Below are positions 1 to 6,746 of a stretch of DNA of 7,157 nt, in pieces. The position numbers were made by a program, and so were the translations under genes. Within the stretch, counting starts at the first letter, position 1. Each line of letters opens with the position of its first letter. The notes below the pieces were generated by a model, which was not told where the DNA came from, made no database searches, and saw only the letters and a list, made by a program, of their open reading frames with translations. Origin of the DNA: Acidobacteriota bacterium (GTDB taxonomy: Bacteria > Actinomycetota > Acidimicrobiia > Acidimicrobiales > UBA8190). The DNA is taken from assembly GCA_028872975.1 (NCBI GenBank), contig JAGWNV010000133.1, forward strand, positions 1 through 7,157, given 5' to 3'.

Positions 1-1
1 C

Positions 2-457
2 GCCCGGGGTGCGTGGCGGTTCCTCGTGGGCGACACCCCCGAATTCGCCGCAGTGGTGGGGGGCCTCGTCCTCTACGCCCTCCTGCTGCGCCACGTGCGC
101 CCCGCCGTCGTCTACGGACTGCCCTCGCTCGTCGTCGTGGTGCTGGCCATGGCAGTCCTGCGCCGGCGCGCCACGGGGGTCGGCCACCAGAAGCGCCGGC
201 CCAGGTCGGCGACCAAGGTGGGCACGAGGATGGTGCGGACCAAGAAGGTGTCGGCCAGGACGCCGATGGCCACGACGATGCCGATCTCCCGTGAGGCGGC
301 GACGGGGAGCACGGCCAAGGTGGCGAAGGTACCGGCCAGCACCAGTCCCGCCGAGGTGAGCACCCCGCCGGTGCTCGCCACCCCGGCGGCGACCCCGGCG
401 GTGGGCCCGGCGCGCAGGACCTCTTCGCGCGTCCGGGTCAGGAGGAAGATGTTGTAG
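2..457 (+). CDS. Possible small membrane protein, 5' end outside window; 3' end uncertain
   Basis: An open frame enters from the left edge with no start inside the supported part. Its first ~57 residues read like a real protein: a short amphipathic stretch (WRFLVGDTPEF), a hydrophobic segment around residues 16-29, a short His/Arg loop, a second hydrophobic segment around residues 35-52 (VVYGLPSLVVVVLAMAVL), then a cluster of arginines as at a cytoplasmic end. Codons there end in G or C almost throughout. The general look is that of small two-helix actinobacterial membrane proteins, which is a recollection and not a search result. After about position 175 the frame lies antisense to the conserved end of the MMPL transporter and its residues look like shadow sequence (many Thr, Ala, Arg). 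The true protein may therefore be only ~60 residues plus a meaningless read-through tail to the stop at 455-457, or an indel may hide the real stop. Function unknown. Confidence 0.33.
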   Translation, partial: ARGAWRFLVGDTPEFAAVVGGLVLYALLLRHVRPAVVYGLPSLVVVVLAMAVLRRRATGVGHQKRRPRSATKVGTRMVRTKKVSARTPMATTMPISREAATGSTAKVAKVPASTSPAEVSTPPVLATPAATPAVGPARRTSSRVRVRRKML

Positions 458-2235
458 TCGATCCCCAAGGCGACGAGGAAGACGAAGGTGAGCAGCGGCA
501 CCGTCGGATCGACCCCGGGGAGCCCGAGGAGCGGGACGAAGGTGGCCGCGGTGATCCCGAGCGACGCGCCGAAGGTGACGATCACCGTCACCACGACGAG
601 AGCCGGCCCGAGAAGGGCCCGCAGCACCAGCCACAGCACCACGAGGACGACGGCCAGCACGCTCGGCACCACGACGAGGGTGTCGTGGTGGGAGGCGTGG
701 GCCGTGTCGAGGTCCTGGGCCGTCTGGCCCCCGACGACCACCCCGTCGCCGGCGACCCTCGAGGCGGCGGCCCGGATGCGCTCCACGGCCCCGAAGCCGG
801 TGCGCCCGGTGGGCGCCACGGCGAGCACGAGGTCGAACCGGGCCATCGACCCGGCCCGCTCCACCGGGCCGAGGGAGGCCGTGACGGGCAGCCGACCGAG
901 GGCGCTGCGCACCGCCGGCAGCCGCTTGGCGTCGGTCACCACGACGTCGACGGGGGAGATCTCCCCGGGAGGGAAGTTGCCGGCCAGGAGCTCGTAGCCC
1001 TGGACCGACGGCGCCGAGGAGGGGAGCTCGCTCAGCGAGGACACGTTGGTGTCCACGCTGAAGAGGCCGATCCCGGCGCTCCCGAGCAGGAGCAGCCCCG
1101 AGATCCACACCGGCCGGCGCCCCGTGCTCACCAGCCGGGCCACCCACGCCCAGGCGCCCCGGTGGACGAACTCGGGCGCCACCCGGGGCACGGCCGGCCA
1201 GAAGACGCCGCGGCCCATGACGAGGAGCAGCGCCGGATAGGCGCCGAGGACGACGACGGCGGCGGAGAGGACGCCCACGATGCCCACGATGCCGAAGTCG
1301 GTGGTCAGGTTGAGACTGGCCGGCAACAGGCAGGCCAGGGCGGCGGCCACGGTGAGGGCCGAGGCTGCGATCGCAGGCGCCGCCCGGCGCCAGGCCACGA
1401 TCATGGCCATCCGGTGCTCGGGGTGCCGGCGGAGCTCCTCGCGATAGCGGGCGGTCAGAAGCAGCGCATAGTCGGTCCCGGCACCGAAGACGATGACCGT
1501 CACAAGTGCCGCGCTCTGCCCGTTCACGGTGAGCCCGGCCCGGCCCAGCGCGTAGAGGAGCGCCTGGGCCACCGCTTCGGCCACCGCCACGCAGCCGAGG
1601 GGGACGAGCCAGAGGACGGGGCTGCGGTAGGTGGCGGCCAGGAGGACCGCCACCAGCCCGGCGGTGATGACGAGGAGGAGGCCGTCGGCGCCCGAGAAGG
1701 CACCGAGCAGGTCGGCCTGGATGGCGGCCTGTCCGGTGACCCGGATCTCGAGGCCGCCGGTGCCGTCGCCGAGCACGGCGCGCATGGCCACCACGGTGTG
1801 CTCGACGGTCGTCTCGTTGCCGAAGACGGGCACGACCGACACCGCCACCTGGCGGTCGGCGGCCTCGACCGGTGGGGAGGGCACGCCGATGCCGCGGCCG
1901 AGCCGGCTCGACAGCTGCCGGCCGCCGGCGGCGGCAAGGGCCAGGTCGGCCGACGTGAGCCCTCCGGCGCGGTGGTAGACGACCTCGGCGCGCTGGGCCC
2001 TCCCGGAGGGGAAGGCCCGGTCGAGCTCGAGGGCGTGGGTGGAGGCGGCCTCCGAGGGGAGGAACTCGGTGAGCCGGCTCGTCTCCACCGAGCCGACCTT
2101 CAAGGCGAAGGGCAGGGCGGCGCCGAGGACGGCGACCCAGAAGACCACCCCGCCCCAGCTGGCCAGCCGGCCGGTGACGAGGAGGGCCAGCCGGGCCATG
2201 CGGCCGTCGGCGCCGAAGGGCGGCTCCGGCGTCAC
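112..2235 (-). CDS. MMPL/RND-family transporter
   Basis: This is a proton-driven inner-membrane transporter of the MmpL type, 707 residues and so complete for the family. It has two repeats, each with one helix, an extracytoplasmic domain and five more helices. TM1 is near residues 29-46 and the first outer domain spans about 49-184. TM2-TM6 cover about 185-340 with the motif GTDYALLLTARYREEL near 253-268. TM7 is near 374-394, the second outer domain spans about 395-518, and the last five helices follow with GIDYNIFLLTRTREEV near 591-606. The two Asp-Tyr pairs (255-256, 593-594) match the proton-relay pairs of mycobacterial MmpL3. The C-terminus ends in an Arg cluster and a short Thr/Ser tail. 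The GTG at 2235 is chosen over the adjacent TTG at 2238; an internal ATG at 2199 is also possible, and none has a clear ribosome binding site. The regulator stop lies about 9 bases upstream, so translational coupling is likely. No MmpS-like partner gene is present. Substrate unknown; lipid, siderophore or drug export are all possible. Confidence 0.93.
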   Translation of the reverse strand: MTPEPPFGADGRMARLALLVTGRLASWGGVVFWVAVLGAALPFALKVGSVETSRLTEFLPSEAASTHALELDRAFPSGRAQRAEVVYHRAGGLTSADLALAAAGGRQLSSRLGRGIGVPSPPVEAADRQVAVSVVPVFGNETTVEHTVVAMRAVLGDGTGGLEIRVTGQAAIQADLLGAFSGADGLLLVITAGLVAVLLAATYRSPVLWLVPLGCVAVAEAVAQALLYALGRAGLTVNGQSAALVTVIVFGAGTDYALLLTARYREELRRHPEHRMAMIVAWRRAAPAIAASALTVAAALACLLPASLNLTTDFGIVGIVGVLSAAVVVLGAYPALLLVMGRGVFWPAVPRVAPEFVHRGAWAWVARLVSTGRRPVWISGLLLLGSAGIGLFSVDTNVSSLSELPSSAPSVQGYELLAGNFPPGEISPVDVVVTDAKRLPAVRSALGRLPVTASLGPVERAGSMARFDLVLAVAPTGRTGFGAVERIRAAASRVAGDGVVVGGQTAQDLDTAHASHHDTLVVVPSVLAVVLVVLWLVLRALLGPALVVVTVIVTFGASLGITAATFVPLLGLPGVDPTVPLLTFVFLVALGIDYNIFLLTRTREEVLRAGPTAGVAAGVASTGGVLTSAGLVLAGTFATLAVLPVAASREIGIVVAIGVLADTFLVRTILVPTLVADLGRRFWWPTPVARRRRTAMASTTTTSEGSP

Positions 2236-2245
2236 CAAGGCGCGT

Positions 2246-2911
2246 TCAACTGGCTTCGATGAACAGCTGGGCGGCCAGGCCCGGGCTCACCGCCAGCGTC
2301 TCGCCCTCGACGAGGAGCGTGAGGGTGCCGTCGGGGGCCCGCTCCTTCACCGTCGCCGACGCCCCGGGTCGGAACCGGTGGGCGTCGAGGTAGACGAGGC
2401 TGTCGAGGTCGACCTCGACCGTCTCGCTGATGCGGCCGAGCAGCACCTCCTGCCCGGCCCGGGCTTCCGCCAGGGGGGCCAGCCGCGGCCGGGGGCGGGC
2501 CGAGCCGGGGATCGGGTTCCCGTGCGGGCACGTCGCCGGGTCGCCGAGGAGGGCCACGAGGCGGGCTTCCACGTCGTCGGAGATGACGTGCTCCCAGCGG
2601 CCCGCCTCCTGGTGGACCTTCGCCCATTCGAGGCCGATCACGTCGGCGAGGAGGCGCTCGGCCAGCCGGTGGCGGCGCACGACCCCCTCGGCCCGCCCCC
2701 GGCCCTGGGCGGTGAGACGGAGGGCGCGGTCCTCCACCTCGAGATGCCCGTCGGCCACGAGGCGGCGGACGGTCTCGGTGACGGTGGGCCCGGAGTGGCC
2801 GAGGCGCTCGGCCAGGCGGGCCCGGATCACCGGCACCCCCTCCTCCTCCAATTCGAAGATGACCTTCAGGTACTCCTCGACCGGTGGATGAAAGCCCTCG
2901 GGCACCGCCAC
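2246..2911 (-). CDS. DtxR/IdeR-family metal-dependent transcriptional repressor
   Basis: This is a metal-activated DNA-binding repressor of the DtxR/IdeR/MntR family. From the GTG at 2911 it has 221 residues, close to IdeR (about 230). The N-terminal winged helix-turn-helix is around residues 8-65 (IRARLAERLGHSGPTVTETV, as in IdeR). The metal-binding and dimerisation domain covers about 66-140 (RRHRLAERLL, GRWEHVISDDVE, CPHGNPIPG), and an SH3/FeoA-like domain about 152-219. Ancillary-site ligands are kept: His81, Glu85 and His100, with Glu163 from the SH3 domain. At the primary site Glu107 and His108 are kept, but the positions of IdeR Met10 and Cys102 hold Glu13 and Gly104, and IdeR Gln175 is Glu166. 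The MntR pattern (Asp and Glu) is not matched either, so Fe(II) and Mn(II) sensing both remain open. The frame extends up to GTG 2941, but 2911 is preferred because GGGAGGG sits 8 bases upstream. It probably represses the divergent iron importer and perhaps itself. Confidence 0.93.
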   Translation of the reverse strand: MAVPEGFHPPVEEYLKVIFELEEEGVPVIRARLAERLGHSGPTVTETVRRLVADGHLEVEDRALRLTAQGRGRAEGVVRRHRLAERLLADVIGLEWAKVHQEAGRWEHVISDDVEARLVALLGDPATCPHGNPIPGSARPRPRLAPLAEARAGQEVLLGRISETVEVDLDSLVYLDAHRFRPGASATVKERAPDGTLTLLVEGETLAVSPGLAAQLFIEAS

Positions 2912-2919
2912 CAGGGTAG

Positions 2920-2926
2920 CCCTCCC
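2920..2926 (-). promoter_or_regulatory. Ribosome binding site deciding the regulator start
   Basis: On the minus strand GGGAGGG precedes the GTG at 2911 by 8 bases, an ideal spacing. The upstream in-frame GTG at 2941 has only an AAGGG set 3 bases before it. This supports the shorter protein, which starts just before the conserved FHPPVEEYLKVI segment. Confidence 0.55.
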
Positions 2927-2947
2927 CGGCTGGGGATTCACCTGCCC

Positions 2948-2976
2948 TTGCAGGATTTGTTAGTAGTGCCTAACGT
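2948..2976 (+). promoter_or_regulatory. Candidate promoter of the fbpABC operon
   Basis: TTGCAG (2948-2953) and TAACGT (2971-2976) are separated by exactly 17 bases. The second fits the actinobacterial -10 pattern TANNNT; the first shares only the TTG of a -35 box. The -10 box ends 9 bases before the GTG of the binding-protein gene, so the transcript would have almost no leader. Inferred by eye from spacing and motifs only. Confidence 0.4.
2959..2974. promoter_or_regulatory. Candidate DtxR-type operator between the divergent operons
   Basis: GTTAG (2959-2963) and CTAAC (2970-2974) form a perfect 5-base inverted repeat around six bases. The inner 14 bases, TTAGTAGTGCCTAA, differ at one position from the TTAGG-N4-CCTAA layout I associate with DtxR-family sites, and the half-sites resemble the TTAGG/CCTAA arms of IdeR boxes. 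The site lies between the regulator and the iron importer and overlaps the spacer and -10 box of the candidate fbpA promoter, where a bound repressor would block polymerase. Known: DtxR/IdeR proteins bind such AT-containing palindromes. Inferred: that this regulator binds here. The AT-rich patch stands out from its GC-rich surroundings. Confidence 0.5.
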
Positions 2977-2985
2977 CGAGGGGGA

Positions 2986-4038
2986 GTGACGGCGATCGCG
3001 GGCTCCCGAACGGCGGCGAGGGTCCTGGTGGGGGCGGCCGCGGCCTCCGCCCTGGCCCTGGCCGGCTGCGGCACCGGGAGCGGCGGCGGGGGGGTGGCCA
3101 CCGGGGCCATCACGGTCTACAGCGGCCAGCACCCCCAGACCACGGCGCTGCTCGTGTCCGCCTTCGAGCGCCGCACCGGCGTCCGGGTCGCCGAGCGCGA
3201 CGGGGACGAGGACGTCCTCGCCCAGCAGATCGTCCAGGAGGGCGGCCGGTCGCCGGCCGACGTCTACTACGCCGAGAACTCCCAGGCGCTCCAGTTCCTC
3301 TCCGAGAAGGGACTCCTCGCCCCGGTCACGCCCGGCACCTTGGCGGCCGTCCCCGCGGCCGACGAGTCGCCGGGCGGGAGCTGGGTCGGGGTCACGGCCA
3401 GGGTGAGCGGGATCGTCTACAACACCCGGCTCCTGTCGCCGTCGCAGGTGCCGACCTCGGTGCGGCAGCTGGCCGACGGCCGGTGGGCCGGGAAGCTCGG
3501 CCTGGCGCCGTCGGAGACCGACTTCCAGCCCGTCATCTCCTCGCTGTCCCACAGCGACGGCCGTGCCGGTGCCCTCTCGTGGCTGGAGGCGGTCAAGCGC
3601 AACGCCGGCTCCCACGTCTATCCCGACAACGAGACCCTGGTCGCCCAGATCAACGCCGGCCAGGTCGCCCTCGGGATCGTCAACCACTACTACTGGTACC
3701 GGCTCCGCTACGAGATCGGTTCCGGGCGGATGCACTCCGCCTTCGCCACCTTGGCGCCGCGCGACCCCGGCTACGTCCTCGACGTCTCGGGGGCGGCGGT
3801 GCTGCGATCGAGCCGGCACCAGGCCGACGCCCAGCGGTTCCTCGCCTTCCTCGTGTCACCGGCCGGGCAGGAGGTCATCGCCAGGTCGCAGTCCTACGAG
3901 TACCCCCTCGGTTCGGGCGTGGCCACGGCCCAGCCGATCCCCGCCTTCGCGGGCCTGCGGCCCTCGCCGGTCTCGATCGCCGAGCTGGGCGACGGCGCCG
4001 CCGCCGTGGCGCTGTTGCGAGAGGCCCAGCTGCTGTGA
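2986..4038 (+). CDS. fbpA: Ferric iron ABC transporter, substrate-binding lipoprotein (FbpA-like)
   Basis: This is the extracytoplasmic iron-capturing component of an FbpABC importer, 350 residues before processing. A signal peptide with Arg8/Arg12 and an Ala/Leu-rich core ends in the lipobox LAGC (Cys28), followed by a Gly/Ser-rich linker, so it should be a membrane-anchored lipoprotein. The mature part starts with ITVYSGQH and follows Haemophilus FbpA closely along its length. The four Fe(III) ligands known there (His9, Glu57, Tyr195, Tyr196) correspond to His49, Glu97, Tyr235 and Tyr236 (NHYYWYRL), a constant offset of 40. Further family landmarks are RSPADVYYAE (88-97), IVYNTRLL (143-150) and SGAAVLRSS (268-276). 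The GTG start is forced because an in-frame TAA lies at 2971-2973. The purine run just before it (GAGG, then 4 bases) is too close for a classical binding site, so a leaderless or near-leaderless transcript is likely. First gene of the operon. Confidence 0.94.
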   Translation: MTAIAGSRTAARVLVGAAAASALALAGCGTGSGGGGVATGAITVYSGQHPQTTALLVSAFERRTGVRVAERDGDEDVLAQQIVQEGGRSPADVYYAENSQALQFLSEKGLLAPVTPGTLAAVPAADESPGGSWVGVTARVSGIVYNTRLLSPSQVPTSVRQLADGRWAGKLGLAPSETDFQPVISSLSHSDGRAGALSWLEAVKRNAGSHVYPDNETLVAQINAGQVALGIVNHYYWYRLRYEIGSGRMHSAFATLAPRDPGYVLDVSGAAVLRSSRHQADAQRFLAFLVSPAGQEVIARSQSYEYPLGSGVATAQPIPAFAGLRPSPVSIAELGDGAAAVALLREAQLL

Positions 4039-4051
4039 GGGGCCCGTTCTC

Positions 4052-4057
4052 GGTGAG
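4052..4057 (+). promoter_or_regulatory. Ribosome binding site deciding the permease start
   Basis: GGTGAG lies 6 bases before the GTG at 4064, in the short gap after the binding-protein gene. It picks this start out of a frame that is open far upstream through the preceding gene. Confidence 0.5.
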
Positions 4058-4063
4058 CGCATC

Positions 4064-5644
4064 GTGGCGGTAGCGGGCATCGCCGGGCCCCTGCGGCGGA
4101 TCGCCGCCGGCCGGCGGCGACTCCCGACGGGCATCACCACCGCGGCGGCCCTCGTCGCCGCTGCCCTGCTCCTCCCCCTCGCCTTCTTGTGCTGGCAGGC
4201 GGCGCAGGTCGGGTGGGGGGAGCTCCAGCACCTCCTCGCCCGCCGGCTCACCCTCGACCTGCTGTGGAACACCGTTCGCCTCGCCGTGGTGGTCACGGTG
4301 GCGAGCGCCCTCATCGGGACCGGGGCCGCCTGGGCCACGGAGCGGACCACCCTCCCGGGCCGACGGGTGTGGGCGGTGCTGCTCGTCCTTCCCGTGGCCA
4401 TCCCCGACTTCGTCATCGCCTGGGGGTGGGTCTCGATCCGTCCCTCGCTGAGCGGCCTGCCCGGCGCCGCGCTCGTGCTCACCCTCGGGCTCTACCCCCT
4501 CGTGTACCTGCCCGTGGCGGCCAGCTTCCGGCGCGCCGACCCCGCCCAGGAGGAGGTGGCGAGGAGCCTCGGCCGGGGGCCGTTCGAGACCTTCATCAGG
4601 GTGACCCTGCGCCAGGCCCGCCTGGCCATCGCCGGCGGGTGCCTGCTCGTGGCCCTCTACCTCCTGGCCGAGTACGGGGCCTTCGCCATCCTCCGGTACC
4701 AGACCTTCACCACCGAGATCTTCAGCGAGTTCGAGCAGGGCTTCAACGCACCGGCTGCCGCCGCCCTGTCGCTCGTCGTCGCCGTCCTCGGGATGGTGGT
4801 GCTCGCCAGCGAGGGGGTCGCCACGAGAGCGGGACGGCAGGGAACGGTCCAGGCCCGGTCGAGGGCCGTGAGCCGGGCCCGGCTGGGCCGGGCGGCGGCA
4901 CCGGTGACGGCGGCAATGGCCGTCCTCGTGGGCCTCGCCGTCGGGGTGCCCGTCGCCACCATCGTCTACTGGATGGGCTCGGGCCAGCGCAGCACCCTGC
5001 CGGCCGCCTCGACGCTCGCCGGCGCCGCCTGGCACACGGCCCTCTACAGCGCCGCCGCCGCCGCCCTCGCCACACTGGCAGCCGTGCCCGTCGCCATCCT
5101 GGCCGTCCGCCACCGGGGACGGATGGCGATCGCCTTCGAACGCGCCGGGCTGCTCGTCGAAGCGCTGCCCGGTCTCGTGATCGCCCTCGCCCTCGTCTTC
5201 TTCACCGTCCACTACGCGCCGGTGCTGTACCAGTCGGCGCCGCTGCTCGTGATGGCCTATGCGGTGATGTTCTTCCCCCTGGCCTTCGTGGCCGTCCGGG
5301 CCTCGCTGGCACGGGTGCCGCCGGCGCTCGAGGAGGTGGGTCGCTCCCTCGGACGGCGCCCGGTCAGCGTGGTCGTCCGCGTCGTCGTGCCCCTCGTGCT
5401 CCCCGGTTTGCTGGCCGCCTTCTTCCTCGTCTTCCTCACCGCCGCCACCGAGCTCCCCGCCACCCTCGTGCTCGTGCCCACCGGCGTCCAGACCCTGGCC
5501 ACCCAGTTCTGGGCCTACACGGGGCAGTTCTCCTACGCGGCGGCGGCGCCTTTCGCCGCCGCCATGCTGGCTCTGGCGGTCGTGCCGACGGTCCTCCTCG
5601 GTCGCTGGTTCGACCGGCTGCCCACGGGAGCGCTGTCGCGGTGA
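4064..5644 (+). CDS. fbpB: Ferric iron ABC transporter, fused two-domain permease (FbpB-like)
   Basis: This is the membrane channel of the iron importer, 526 residues, with two permease domains fused in one chain as is usual for FbpB. An N-terminal basic stretch precedes TM1 (about residues 25-44). The first domain continues to about residue 250 and carries the EAA-type coupling loop EEVARSLGRGPF (163-174). A basic linker at about 252-276 joins it to the second domain, whose first helix is near 281-302 and whose EAA loop EEVGRSLGRRPV is at 423-434. The two loops each contact one copy of the ATPase. Repeated landmarks are the WNTVRLA (68-74) and WHTALYS (323-329) starts of each domain and the LPxxIPDFVIAWGW (109-122) and LPGLVIALAL (368-377) helices. 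The start is GTG 4064, 25 bases after the preceding stop; the frame is open upstream but that part is antisense-like noise. The stop overlaps the ATPase start by four bases (GTGA). Confidence 0.95.
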   Translation: MAVAGIAGPLRRIAAGRRRLPTGITTAAALVAAALLLPLAFLCWQAAQVGWGELQHLLARRLTLDLLWNTVRLAVVVTVASALIGTGAAWATERTTLPGRRVWAVLLVLPVAIPDFVIAWGWVSIRPSLSGLPGAALVLTLGLYPLVYLPVAASFRRADPAQEEVARSLGRGPFETFIRVTLRQARLAIAGGCLLVALYLLAEYGAFAILRYQTFTTEIFSEFEQGFNAPAAAALSLVVAVLGMVVLASEGVATRAGRQGTVQARSRAVSRARLGRAAAPVTAAMAVLVGLAVGVPVATIVYWMGSGQRSTLPAASTLAGAAWHTALYSAAAAALATLAAVPVAILAVRHRGRMAIAFERAGLLVEALPGLVIALALVFFTVHYAPVLYQSAPLLVMAYAVMFFPLAFVAVRASLARVPPALEEVGRSLGRRPVSVVVRVVVPLVLPGLLAAFFLVFLTAATELPATLVLVPTGVQTLATQFWAYTGQFSYAAAAPFAAAMLALAVVPTVLLGRWFDRLPTGALSR

Positions 5645-6705
5645 CGAGCGTGGCCGTGTCGGGGCTGTGCAAGGCCTTCGGGAGCCAGGTCGTCCTGCGG
5701 GGCCTCGACCTCGAGGTGGCGGACGGGTCGCTCACGGCCGTGCTCGGCCCCTCGGGGAGCGGCAAGACGACGCTGTTGCGGATCCTGGCCGGTTTCGAGC
5801 ACGCCGAAGAGGGCACGGTGGCGCTCGGGGGGACGGTCGTGGCCGGCGGGCGCACCCACGTCCCGCCCGAGCGGCGGCACATCGGCTACGTGCCGCAGGA
5901 CGGGGCCCTGTTCCCCCATCTCTCGGCCGCCGACAACGTCGCCTTCGGGCTGGGGCGCACCGAGCGCCGGGGCCGGAGGGTGGAGGACCTGCTCGGGCTC
6001 GTGGGGTTGGCCGGCCAGGGCCGGCGGTTCCCCCACGAGCTGTCGGGGGGCCAGCAGCAACGGGTGGCCGTGGCCCGTGCCCTTGCCACTCGCCCCGGGC
6101 TCGTGCTGCTCGACGAGCCCTTCTCGTCGCTCGACGCCGCCATGCGGGCCGAGGTCCGGGAGGACGTGGCCCGGGTGTTGCGGGAGACGGGCAGCACGGC
6201 CTTGCTCGTGACCCACGACCAGGACGAGGCCCTGTCGCTCGCCGACGAGGTGGCGGTGCTCCGCGAGGGGCTCGTGGCCCAGCGGGGGACACCCGAGGCC
6301 CTCTACTCGAGCCCCCTCGACCCGGCCATGGCCCGCTTCGTCGGGGACGCCAACCTGCTCCCCGGCGACCGCCGGGGCGCCGAGGTGGAGACGGCGCTCG
6401 GCCGTCTCCCGGTCCAGCACGGAGGCGCCCTCCCCGAGGGCGGCCGCGCCGTGGTCCTGGTCCGGCCCGAGCAGCTGGCCCTCGACCTCGGCGCCGGGAA
6501 GGGCATCCGGGCGACGGTGGTGGAGTCGCAGTACTTCGGCCACGACATGGTCGTGACCCTCGAGGCCGAGGGCGGCGCCGGCCGGCTCCGAGCGCGGCTG
6601 TCGAGCGCGGCGCCACTGGCGGTCGGGACCGAGGTGGGGGTGCAGGTCACCGGTCCGGTCGCGGCGTGGCCCGCCGGCGACTCAGGGGCGGCACCGAGCG
6701 CCTGA
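5641..6705 (+). CDS. fbpC: Ferric iron ABC transporter, ATP-binding protein (FbpC-like)
   Basis: This cytoplasmic ATPase drives the iron importer and has 354 residues, normal for FbpC/PotA-type proteins. The nucleotide-binding domain has every motif in order: Walker A GPSGSGKTT (36-44), Q-loop Gln86 (YVPQDGALFPHL), signature LSGGQQQ (134-140), Walker B LVLLDEP (154-160), D-loop SSLD (162-165) and H-loop His192 (THDQDEA). The segment DANLLPGD (236-243) begins the C-terminal part, and a TOBE-type beta domain follows (about 245-340) with the family phrase LVRPEQLAL (273-281). A short disordered Ala/Gly/Ser tail ends the protein. The start is the GTG at 5641 inside the GTGA overlap with the permease stop, a classic arrangement for translational coupling. 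The frame is open for 1.4 kb upstream, but only this start gives an ATPase N-terminus of normal length. Iron rather than polyamine or sulfate use is inferred from the binding protein in the operon. Confidence 0.95.
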   Translation: MTSVAVSGLCKAFGSQVVLRGLDLEVADGSLTAVLGPSGSGKTTLLRILAGFEHAEEGTVALGGTVVAGGRTHVPPERRHIGYVPQDGALFPHLSAADNVAFGLGRTERRGRRVEDLLGLVGLAGQGRRFPHELSGGQQQRVAVARALATRPGLVLLDEPFSSLDAAMRAEVREDVARVLRETGSTALLVTHDQDEALSLADEVAVLREGLVAQRGTPEALYSSPLDPAMARFVGDANLLPGDRRGAEVETALGRLPVQHGGALPEGGRAVVLVRPEQLALDLGAGKGIRATVVESQYFGHDMVVTLEAEGGAGRLRARLSSAAPLAVGTEVGVQVTGPVAAWPAGDSGAAPSA

Positions 6706-6726
6706 CCGCGGCCCCGGGCCGGCCTG

Positions 6727-6732
6727 TACCCT
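6727..6732 (+). promoter_or_regulatory. Possible -10 element of the downstream cell-wall gene
   Basis: TACCCT fits the TANNNT actinobacterial -10 pattern in the 88-base gap after fbpC. No convincing -35 box is visible (TGAC of the fbpC stop region is about 19-20 bases upstream). Transcription starting about 7 bases downstream would place the 20-base palindrome inside the 5' leader. Weak evidence. Confidence 0.3.
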
Positions 6733-6746
6733 GGCGCGCCGGCAGG

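Noticed and set aside
685..2262. Long + strand open frame (525 codons) opposite the MMPL gene
   Set aside because: Its composition is dominated by Gly, His, Asp, Glu, Arg and Pro with no domain or hydrophobic pattern. It is the antisense shadow of a GC-rich coding region; the minus-strand frame carries a complete MMPL protein with both Asp-Tyr motifs.
2402..2419. Perfect 18-base palindrome GTCGAGGTCGACCTCGAC
   Set aside because: It lies inside the SH3-like domain of the regulator and encodes the alternating Val/Glu/Asp/Leu strand VEVDLD. Preferred GTC, GAG, GAC and CTC codons produce such symmetry readily, so coding constraint explains it.
2938..3819. Minus-strand open frame (293 codons) opposite fbpA that covers the divergent gap
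   Set aside because: Rich in Gly, Asp, Arg and Val with no fold signal, antisense to a clear FbpA, and it would run across the promoter region and end just at the regulator start.
3875..5212. Long minus-strand open frame (445 codons) opposite fbpA/fbpB
   Set aside because: Low-complexity Gly/Glu/Asp/Arg/Pro shadow sequence; the + strand has well-recognised ABC importer proteins across the same bases.
4189..5640. Upstream extension of the fbpC frame
   Set aside because: The frame is open through fbpB, but the translation there is Arg/Gly/Pro-rich noise. The ATPase N-terminus begins normally at GTG 5641 with a GTGA overlap.
5533..6543. Minus-strand open frame (336 codons) opposite fbpC
   Set aside because: Antisense of the ATPase with no recognisable motif; all ABC motifs are on the + strand.
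6733..6740. GGCGCGCC palindrome upstream of the last gene
   Set aside because: An 8-base GC palindrome is expected by chance in DNA this GC-rich.
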